Notes under the pieces: model-generated
What the model was told of the DNA's origin: nothing
Seen by the model: only the letters and a program-made list of their open reading frames with translations
The model's database searches: none
Origin: Sclerodactyla briareus
Lineage: Eukaryota > Echinodermata > Holothuroidea > Dendrochirotida > Sclerodactylidae
NCBI GenBank assembly: GCA_026419785.1
Contig: JAODTK010001110.1
Span: 124,001 to 188,000 of the forward strand
Reading direction: 5' to 3'
Length of the DNA stretch: 64,000 nt
In this document: positions 56,240-64,000 of the stretch, one piece after another
Layout of the letters: the number at the start of each line of letters is the position of its first letter
Position numbering within the stretch: position 1 is the stretch's first letter
Made by a program: the position numbers and the translations under genes

Positions 56240-58430
56240 CAGCTAGGGTACTATTGCGTTAGTATGATCGAATTAAATTGCGTTGTGTACCATACACGGA
56301 GGATTAGCAGTGCGTGGTGAGTATTTCCACAGAGACGCAATCAAACCACGCTTGTCAACAACCGCAGTGTTTGTGCACGTGTGAACATGACGTTCACGTC
56401 ACAATGCACGATCATTTGTATTGTCAAGGCAGTAACCCCTCTGAAGCGCGCATATACTGAGAGCAGGTTGCGCGTGTAACCTAAAAAACTTCATCAAAAT
56501 TCAGCAACTCACATTTACGTTAAAAAGTGTTACTCTGCTTTACTCAAGACGCATCAAATTGAGCAGTCTTCGATTGAGTGTGCTATGATCAGCTACCAAT
56601 TATGTGCAGCTCACTTACTGCCCGTTATTGCAAAAAGGACGGCCGGCCATGTGATTGGGATTAACTAATCAGAATCCGTATTCGCAAAAAGGATAGCTTG
56701 GAGTTGTAGAATACACACCATAAAGGCTGATTGGTTCTCAAATCTCAATGATATCTGAACTCACAACCAGTCAATCTCTAGTCTAAAGCTCTGCAGACCT
56801 AAAAGCTAACCCAATCTTCAATTTACCACAGCTAATCGCAATGTTAATGTTCCATTCAGCCTTCATTTCATGTCCTTCTTTCCAGCCACGAAGCTTCTTC
56901 TTCGGCTCTCCATCGAATGTCGATGATGACTGCTATGCGCGAGAACGTTAGAGTTAGTTGAAACAAGCCCGCCTGTGGGCTGTAAGGCTGGCGCGAAAAC
57001 GGCAGATTCGCCCACAAGCAGTTGCAAGATGCTACCAGCCACAATGCTACCCATACTGTGGTAATCTATTGTATTGACTGACATGAAAACTAGGAGTGAG
57101 AAAACAAATCTGTTGGAACGATAAAACTAGGTCAAAATTGGTAATTTCATGGCATAGGTCCCTGGGGCGAAACGAATACGATTTGTACTGTCAGCCAGAT
57201 TTTTTGAAAATCCGTCCGATCACCAACGATTTGAGGGCTGTAGTTTTGACTGAAGTTCTTCGTGTAGATGAGGTAACATTCGATGGCATTCATTTTCAAT
57301 ATCATTGATGCTTATTTTCTTGACTATTTCAAAGGCTGAATGAGCTGGAACTTGCTAGTATCAGTGGCTTATTAGAGTCCATCACTTAGGGGAGGTGAAG
57401 GGTATTCTCTCCTGGATAGGTCCAGATGTTTCCCGATATGTGGGAATGATATTCCCCAACACACAAGCATCAGAACAGATTAGTATATAGCATAGATTAC
57501 AGATAAAGATGTAAATAGGCACACGTAATGATTGATAGATAGATGGAGGAAGAGGAAGATAGGAGATCGGTATACATCAACATTTTTTTTTGGGCTAAAT
57601 TAATGTAGCAAGTCTCAACTTTCTTTGTACTTGAGCTGTGCAAGGTCAGTGGTATGTGACCGAAGAGAGTTCCATTTATGGGAACCACAGAAACAAACAC
57701 TTTGTTTTTGGTTTTTCTCCCTTCTTTCTTTAGTATTTGGTACTGGGGGTTGCTTCACAATCTTAAGGTGATCATGGGTTTGCCCATCCCCATGTCAAAA
57801 GTGGTTTCTAAACTCGCTAGTCTCGCCTGTTTGAGACTGAATGTTTTTTATCATGTTATAGTAGAATATTCATATAGCACCAGAATCTAATCAGTTCATG
57901 TACCTACTACCCTTAACGTGTATGCCAAACCACATGGCTCCAGTGGTTTGTCCATGATATGGCTAACAAGCCAAAGTAATAAAATCTGCATTAATTATGA
58001 CAAATGGACTAGGTAAATGTGAATTAGTAACATTTAATTAGACTACTTAATTAGCATATAATATCATTGCCAGGAATCTAATCAGTTTGTCGCTACACTT
58101 CTAGTTGTTATATAGTCTGAACTGCATCACCAATGCATCCACCGATCAAAGGAAATCTTGTACACAAGCTCTTGGGCCAATTTTCATTAAATATGCAAAT
58201 TAGTATGGTCCTTTTTGGAACGACGGGGATGCACATTGCAACTCCACACCCTCCCCACAAAGGTTTCAGCTGACGGCTTTCCTCAGGTTCCGGAGATTTG
58301 AACCCGCTCATAATAACGGACTGGACAGACAGAAGACAACACACATCAATTGATCACTATGAATCTCCTTGAACAAAGTTCAGGCGAGACAAAAATGCAT
58401 AAAAATAGGCTAATGATCCCTACCTAAATA
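56240..58430. other. No gene confirmed
   Basis: CpG-moderate sequence near 56870-57070 carries a 73-codon open frame on the minus strand without recognised similarity. The rest is AT-rich. No repeat family was recognised except at the right border. Confidence 0.35.
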
Positions 58431-58439
58431 GTTACTTTT

Positions 58440-58640
58440 ATGACCAAAATCTAGCCATGTGGTTTTCCCAACCCGATACCACATACAAAATTCCATCCAA
58501 AACGGGTCCTACAGTTTCAAAGGAATCCTGCTGCACAAGAAGGTGTGACATAACACAACATCACAGCATATACATACACACTCACACATCAAGGTGGTCA
58601 CTTAATCTCTCTTCCTAATTTGGTTCAGTTGAGTTTCCCC
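58440..58640. repeat. Dispersed repeat, copy of the 930-1270 family
   Basis: The same ordered motifs as at 930-1270, with ACATACACACTCACACATC in place of the CA run. Both copies have the same orientation. Confidence 0.4.
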
Positions 58641-59465
58641 AAAAAACTTACCCGGTTTGGGGGTCTACGATCGACGACACTCACACCTTGCCCCCCCTAC
58701 CCTTTAGCCTACTAGTCTCATTCTGACGAAATTGAACCCTTTCTCAACTGGCAACCCCTCTGTCCCCTCCTTCTTAACTCCAACAACTCTGTTCCACAGT
58801 GAAGTGACTATGCTTTTTCACTTACCTCTTATAAGCTTCCTGATAGAAAACAGTCATACACCACGGACTTGCCGCCTGCAGTCATCCCTGGCACGGTTGG
58901 TCGTTAGACATGCAATCGGGGATAATTTAGCTTGTCAAAGAGTTCCTGAGACCCCAACCTGTGATACTCAGAAATTCCCACACAAATTAGGGTCTCAGGG
59001 ATCCCAGTGACTGGCCTACTGGAATTGGTCTGTAGACTCTTCCCTCAGCAGCGGGTCGCCGCCACTCCTTGAGGTTGAATCCTCTCTGCAACTGTCAACA
59101 TCTGATGCTCCTGAAAAAAGACTCCTGAATGTTCAGGCTACTGTGGGGGGCAGATACTCCATGGACCAAACTCCCTGACCTGCTTCAATACACATTAATT
59201 GATCCTCATCATCTCAGGAGCTCGTTCTACTCTTTTCTGATTATTGGGTGCGAATACTGCTATTGACATCACCACAGATAATATTTTATTCACTATCATT
59301 ATCGTTTTAAGAGTTCGTTTCAGTTTAGTTTTAGTTTCCACATTATCCATATTAGAATTGACCTTGATGACAATCCATAGGAAAGACAACTGATACTGGT
59401 TTGAATCTGCATCAAATTTGATAGGGGGGCAACGGTAAACCCAAAAATGTAGCATTTATTTCGGT

Positions 59466-59529
59466 CTACAACTCTAGGGGAAGAAACTTTTCACGATTAT
59501 GAGGCCGGATCTTGCTATGGTTCAAACGC
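59466..59529 (-). CDS. Candidate last exon of an unrecognised gene
   Basis: Acceptor CAATGCCCTCCAG, then one base completing a codon and RLNHSKIRPHNREKFLPLEL with a TAG stop. AATAAA follows about 5 bases after the stop on the minus strand. The first base fits the two trailing bases (GG) of the candidate exon at 59945-60019, giving Gly. No protein family was recognised, and short open blocks like this can arise by chance. Confidence 0.3.
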
Positions 59530-59944
59530 CTGGAGGGCATTGAAAGAGTTGTCAATGTTGCAATATTTATCAGTCTTGAACTAAGAGTGCCAAATGGACT
59601 ACATGGTTGTAGCATTGGTTCATACAAAGCTTCGATTGTTCATTGGCAATGCTGATTTCTTTTAAAATCCAGTTGCCTGTCACGATTGGACACTGGATCT
59701 CACCCATCAATAGGAGCTACCTTGCCCCTCCCCCCACTAAAAATTACGTGGTGAAGTCACAGACAGACAGGTCGATTCAATTCTCGTCAGCATGAGCATC
59801 CAAAGGGGTGAGCGGCATGGGGGAACGATGTCCTCATCTGGGGGGAAGGGGAGAACGGGAATCGGCCACACCCCTGGAAAGCTAGCAGGTTGTATAGTTA
59901 TCGCCAGTTGGTGTAATTCTCAACTATATAACCTACTACCTCAC

Positions 59945-60019
59945 CCAGCGAGTGCAGATATCATTTCACGGACTGTGGTGGCGCAGTCTACGGAGCCCTG
60001 CAGCAATGTACCAGCACCT
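59945..60019 (-). CDS. Candidate internal exon of an unrecognised gene
   Basis: Acceptor GTTCTCCCTCAG and donor GG/GTGAGG bracket 24 codons, GAGTLLQGSVDCATTVREMI and SALA, with split codons at both ends. It joins in phase to 59466-59529. I do not recognise the product. Confidence 0.3.
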
Positions 60020-60156
60020 CTGAGGGAGAACAGAATTCTGGAGTTGAAAATTGAATCTGATACCATGTTTGTGTTCCAACATGACAGTGGTAAAGCTCGA
60101 GTGTCATACATATGAACAGTTTGTTCATTAAATAGGTCATAGTGTGCCAATCAGCT

Positions 60157-60176
60157 CCCCCCCCCCCCCCCCCCCC
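60157..60176. repeat. Poly(C) run of about 20
   Basis: An uninterrupted C homopolymer followed by TCCTCCTCCTCC. Confidence 0.95.
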
Positions 60177-60734
60177 TCCTCCTCCTCCCTGTCAATTGGG
60201 GCATAATAAATCTGAAACTAGAATCTAAAAGTTGAATCTAACATAGCTCCAGCATCAAGATAAAATCTGCCTCCAGCCCTATCCATTCTACATTAATGCT
60301 ATCCGACTAAATAATCAGAATAGGTAATACCTTACTGCCTAATTTGAAAGCAAACGCTGATATTGGACTGTCATGTCCATAAATTGCCAGAAAAAAAACA
60401 GTTTCACGATCCCGGCGATACAAAAGCACCAGGCTTCCTACGTGGTCATGTGACTAGATAGTCTGGCCAATGAGCAAAGAGTAAAGAACATAAATAAATT
60501 CTGGCTCTGCCCAGCGGTCAAGCTAAAATCTTTCAGAGAGACACGATGGTGTGGCCTCCAAGCTCGGGCAATTGAATAACTACGGCCAGGAGTCGAAATC
60601 GTCACGAATGCCCATTTGCTTATGCAACCTACAACCTATATTATCTACTAATGTATTTTTCTGGATTAACTATCCAGGCCCTCTGCATTTCCTTTCCTTA
60701 CAGGAGACCCGACCTCCCCCCCCCCCCATTATGC

Positions 60735-60985
60735 AGTAGGACTGACCTAGGAAGTGGTCCTAGTCCCCTGGGGATGACTCCTGGACCTCTTGGTTGCTGG
60801 CTTGATGATTCAGTCAGTAGCTGACCTGGGAATGAACCCTGGACCAGTAGCCTGATGTTCCAGCCATTAACTGACCTGGGAATGATTTCTGGACCTCTGG
60901 GCTGCTGATCCAGTAATTAGCATACCTGGGAATGGATCCCTGGTCCATCAGCTGACCTGGAAATCGAACCCTCCACCTCAAACCA
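60735..60985. repeat. ~51-bp tandem repeat with tRNA B-box-like units
   Basis: GACCTGGGAATGAACCCTGGACC, GACCTGGGAATGATTTCTGGACC, ACCTGGGAATGGATCCCTGGTCC and GACCTGGAAATCGAACCCTCCACC recur about every 50 bases. On the minus strand the last unit reads TTTAGTGGTTTGAGGTGGAGGGTTCGATTTCC, close to a tRNA-type promoter with a B box. It looks like a SINE head whose B-box segment was amplified in tandem. Confidence 0.65.
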
Positions 60986-61799
60986 CTAAACCGATTCAAT
61001 CTTTCTTTCTCTTATTCTGGATGCACAAGTGCCGATCACTCTTCATTATGGTTGAAACACTCAGTCACAATGGGAGAGGAACCAACTCATTACTAGTGTA
61101 ACCCACCCAGTGTGGAATCACCATTCATACCGGAGAGCTACCCAACTTTGTCTGTTTATCATCATTTAAGAATACTGCTTCTCAGGACGTCTTTTTCTTT
61201 TCTCTTGCCTTCGAGAAGGTTTCCCGGCATTTGAGTGGTCCACTAGTATATATGACATCGATTGATGATGATGAACGGTGGTCACACAGAGAACGGTTCA
61301 CACAGAGAACCTGAAAAATGAATGGAGAAAGAAATATGGGAAGGTTCGCATAGTAACTGAGCATGGCTGTGATGTTTTTTTTTTTTCCTGGAGTGTAGGA
61401 ACTACGCAATTAGCCTATGCTTCGCAATACAAGTTGTGGAGTTGTGAAAGAGTATGAAGTTTACTCGCGGACGTCAAATTTCTGGTCGCTATGCCTGGAG
61501 GGAACAAGATATACGGTAATTGCATATATGCCAACTACTGAAATCAGCAACTTGCAATTCCTTGACATACGTGCGAGAAAGTATTGTCTATTGTACATTG
61601 AGATAGCCAAGAAAAATGGGATGTAATGCTTGCATCTTATTTTGCACTGTCAAGTCGGCTGATCGTTTATCAGTCCCCCCCTCCACCCCCCTCGCTTTAT
61701 CACCAGGAAAACCGGAGACATATTCTCCAACCTCCGAATCATATTGGCAGAGCACTGTACCTGATACAATAAAAATACATTCGATATAATGATACATTT

Positions 61800-61950
61800 A
61801 TAATTGCTGAATACAACTCACAAAGATCAATGATCTAAAGCGCTTTACAAATGTATGAGGCAGGTAAAAGGCCTGATTGAAGAGTATGGGCATGTAGAGT
61901 TGAGAGAAAGTTCAGCAAGCAGGGAGGCCAGATCTGATGAAAGTACAAAT
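61800..61950. repeat. Dispersed repeat with AAAGCGCTTTACAAAT motif
   Basis: ATGATCTAAAGCGCTTTACAAATGTATGAGG is a motif typical of marine invertebrate short repeats. It also resembles the GTAAAGCGCC tail at 17790-17875. No coding capacity. Confidence 0.4.
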
Positions 61951-62179
61951 ACCCATCCTAGCTGATCTATATGAATGTGCTGGTAGTGTCCTCAGCCTTT
62001 CTGCAGTAGGCGCTGCGGGACTATTCTTGGCTTAAAATGCTCGTCTGGGTTGGAAAGTTTGTCGGGGGGCATGATACTTGGGGAGTCAGCTTAGAAATCG
62101 TTTTTCCTGGGTTTCTTGCCAAAGTCCAGGCCAATGTGCTTCATGCCAAAAAAAAAAAAGGGGAGGCTCGTGCAAAAAA

Positions 62180-62560
62180 CGAACATCTTGCAATATCAGG
62201 GGCACCTACTATTCAACGGCCCACTTTATACATTAGGTGCAATTGCCAGGCCAAACCGCCTCTGGTACAAAATACTGATTCTGGCCTATACGGCAGCACT
62301 CAATCTCACTTCTCCCAAGTATACCGTGGATAGGCTTGATGAATATCGCCACACGCGTAAGTGCGTAACCTTAGGTCTGCCAACAGCTCACTGCTTCGTG
62401 TACCCAGAGGTCGAATAGCAACTTATAGGTTTCAGGGTAGTGGCCCCAAGCTATGGAATTCTATTCCGCTGCATAAACTGCATTCCGTGCTGATCTGCTT
62501 CAAGGGTAGAAAACCCCCGAAAGACTTCTTCTTTGCGCCTTCCGCTTCTTAGTCTTCTTC
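62180..62560 (+). mobile_element. LINE 3' end (C-terminal ORF2 fragment)
   Basis: Plus-strand frames give KILILAYTAALN, LRSANSSLLRVPRGRIATYR, GPKLWNSIPLH and FKGRKPPKDFFF, split over two frames. This is the conserved C-terminal region of jockey/CR1-type LINE ORF2. The RT domain is absent, so the copy is strongly 5'-truncated. Confidence 0.8.
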
Positions 62561-62864
62561 GATTCCTTGTAATTTTCTGGTAAATCGTCAGAGTAGTCCC
62601 ATGAGTAGGTGTTATGTGAAATACTGTATTGTATTAGCAAATGTTTTGTGCAAGTAATATTCCACATCAAAATAGGAGACTATGCCAATATTCTACAAGG
62701 GGGTCAGTTTACTGGGGTCTGCATAAGCCCAGGGCCATAATTTGCCTGCCCTTCTGTGACCTAGCTCGCGAGAAATTGATGCTTTAAACAGAAGCAATAC
62801 GGTAGTGTATAGATGTGGGAGAATTTCATCATTTTAAACTATCGCTCACCATTCTGACATTTAA

Positions 62865-63676
62865 ACACTTGAAAGGCCCACTACAGATAGAAGATAGGAA
62901 TAGCTGCAGGCTGTGAATACTAGCCACTTGAAAGGCCACTACAGATAGCAGATAGGAATAGCTGCAGGCTGTGAATACTAGCACTGAAAGGCCCACTACA
63001 GATAGCAGATAGGAATAGCTGCAGGCTGTGAATACTAGCACTTGAAAGGCCCACTACAGATAGAAGATAGGAATAGCTGCAGGCTGTGAATACTAGCACT
63101 TGAAAGGCCCACTACAGATAGCAGATAGGAATAGCTGCAGGCTGTGAATACTAGCACTTGAAAGGCCCACTACAGATAGAAGATAGGAATAGCTGCAGGC
63201 TGTGAATACTAGCACTTGAAAGGCCCACTACAGATAGCAGATAGGAATAGCTGCAGGCTGTGAATACTAGCACTTGAAAGGCCACTACAGATAGCAGATA
63301 GGAATAGCCTGCAGGCTGTGAATACTAGCCACTTGAAAGGCCACTACAGATAGCAGATAGGAATAGCTGCAGGCTGTGAATACTAGCACTGAAAGGCCCA
63401 CTACAGATAGCAGATAGGAATAGCTGCAGGCTGTGAATACTAGCACTTGAAAGGCCCACTACAGATAGAAGATAGGAATAGCTGCAGGCGTGAATACTAG
63501 CACTTGAAAGGCCACTACAGATAGCAGATAGGAATAGCTGCAGGCTGGAATACTAGCACTTGAAAGGCCCACTACAGATAGAAGATAGGAATAGCTGCAG
63601 GCTGTGAATATAGCACTTGAAAGGCCCACTACAGATAGAAGATAGGAATAGCTGCAGGCTGTCAATACTAGCAATT
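62865..63676. repeat. 58-bp minisatellite, 14 units
   Basis: The unit is ACTTGAAAGGCCCACTACAG, ATAGAAGATAGGAATAGCTG, CAGGCTGTGAATACTAGC. About 14 head-to-tail copies are present. Two variants differ at GATAGAAGATAG versus GATAGCAGATAG, and several units have single-base losses (GGCC for GGCCC, GGCGTG for GGCTGTG). Each unit carries one CTGCAG. The array translates in part on the minus strand but is not coding. Confidence 0.97.
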
Positions 63677-63792
63677 GAATCTGAAAGTAGGAGCACGGTA
63701 TGCTGTGAAATGTTGCGGGGACTGGACTCTACTTTCTCAGAGCCTGGCTGACATGGTGATTAAACCGCCTCATGGCAGTTGACATCACTTAC

Positions 63793-63877
63793 TGCAAATC
63801 TGCGAGAAACTATGCAGCCGGTGTTTTCCAACTTCATCTTCTGCGCAGACAGGGGATCCTTCTAGTTCACGACAAAC
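63793..63877 (-). CDS. Candidate internal exon of an unrecognised gene
   Basis: Acceptor TTTTCGTTGCAG and donor TGCA/GTAAGTGATG bracket 28 codons beginning VCRELEGSPVCAEDEVGKHR and ending LHSFSQIC. The composition looks like protein and both splice sites are near-consensus. It would lie upstream of the two candidate exons near 59.5-60.0 kb; an exon in between is needed to reconcile phases, possibly 61713-61760. Confidence 0.35.
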
Positions 63878-64000
63878 CTGCAACGAAAATAGAAACAAAT
63901 TGCTTGTGTTGTGTACCATGTTCGTACTGTGACATTTAAAAAAAAATCCGTTCATGAGTTGGGCCGTCAGTGTAGCTACCTCACCTTTTACGGGTTATCA

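Noticed and set aside
59016-59110. Minus-strand block ASDVDSCREDSTSRSGGDPL ending in a stop, behind TCTTTTTTCAG
   Set aside because: It looks protein-like, but its phase does not follow the candidate exons at 59945 and 59466, which already end in a stop. It may be an alternative 3' exon; not accepted without transcript data.
61182-61330. Minus-strand block VLCVNRSLCDHRSSSSIDVI ending in a stop, behind a good acceptor TTCATTTTTCAG
   Set aside because: Its stop cannot be reconciled with the other candidate exons of that region, and the start contains a local direct repeat (ACACAGAGAACGGTTC), so it is not accepted.
62829-63674. Repeated open frames (SYSYLLSVVGL repeats) in the minisatellite
   Set aside because: They arise from translating a 58-bp tandem repeat; 58 is not a multiple of three and units carry indels.
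1-64000. CRISPR arrays, bacterial operons or integrated virus genomes
   Set aside because: No spacer-separated repeats, no closely packed reading frames and no viral structural or replication genes are visible. All reverse transcriptase motifs belong to non-LTR retrotransposons.

Overview
This is a stretch of eukaryotic nuclear DNA, almost certainly from a marine invertebrate; an echinoderm or a related deuterostome fits best, but the species is not determined. The reasons are spliced genes with short exons and canonical GT-AG junctions, many relics of non-LTR retrotransposons, short inverted-repeat DNA elements, a foldback element built of tandem subrepeats, long poly(G)/poly(C) runs and several minisatellites. 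No operon, rRNA, CRISPR array or virus genome is visible. Gene density is low and most of the window is repeat-derived or featureless.

Layout. 1-15.6 kb: no recognisable gene. It holds MITE fragments, a hAT-type element with a target-site duplication (4.53-4.96 kb), a foldback element (6.95-7.8 kb), a 0.9 kb polypyrimidine tract (10.13-11.05 kb) and degenerate TGACCT-rich repeats. 15.67-30.38 kb: a split gene on the minus strand, reconstructed exon by exon, that I identify as ZNHIT2, the zf-HIT factor linked in other animals to R2TP/RUVBL and U5 snRNP assembly. Nine coding exons were placed and one interior piece was not found. Its introns carry MITEs and a LINE relic. 31-43 kb: a LINE graveyard, including one LINE inserted in the opposite orientation inside another. 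43-62 kb: mostly non-coding, with a badly decayed Tx1/L1-like retrotransposon at 48.6-50.8 kb and 1.5 kb of repeats mirrored between 37-38.5 kb and 51.6-53.1 kb. 59.4-63.9 kb: three exon-like blocks on the minus strand that may be the 3' part of a second, unrecognised gene, plus a 51-bp tandem repeat with tRNA B-box-like units, a LINE 3' end and a 14-unit, 58-bp minisatellite.

The ZNHIT2 exons need three single-base corrections to stay in frame although their splice sites are intact. Minisatellite units also differ by single-base losses. I read this as a draft long-read sequence with indel errors, but recent gene decay cannot be excluded from the sequence alone.
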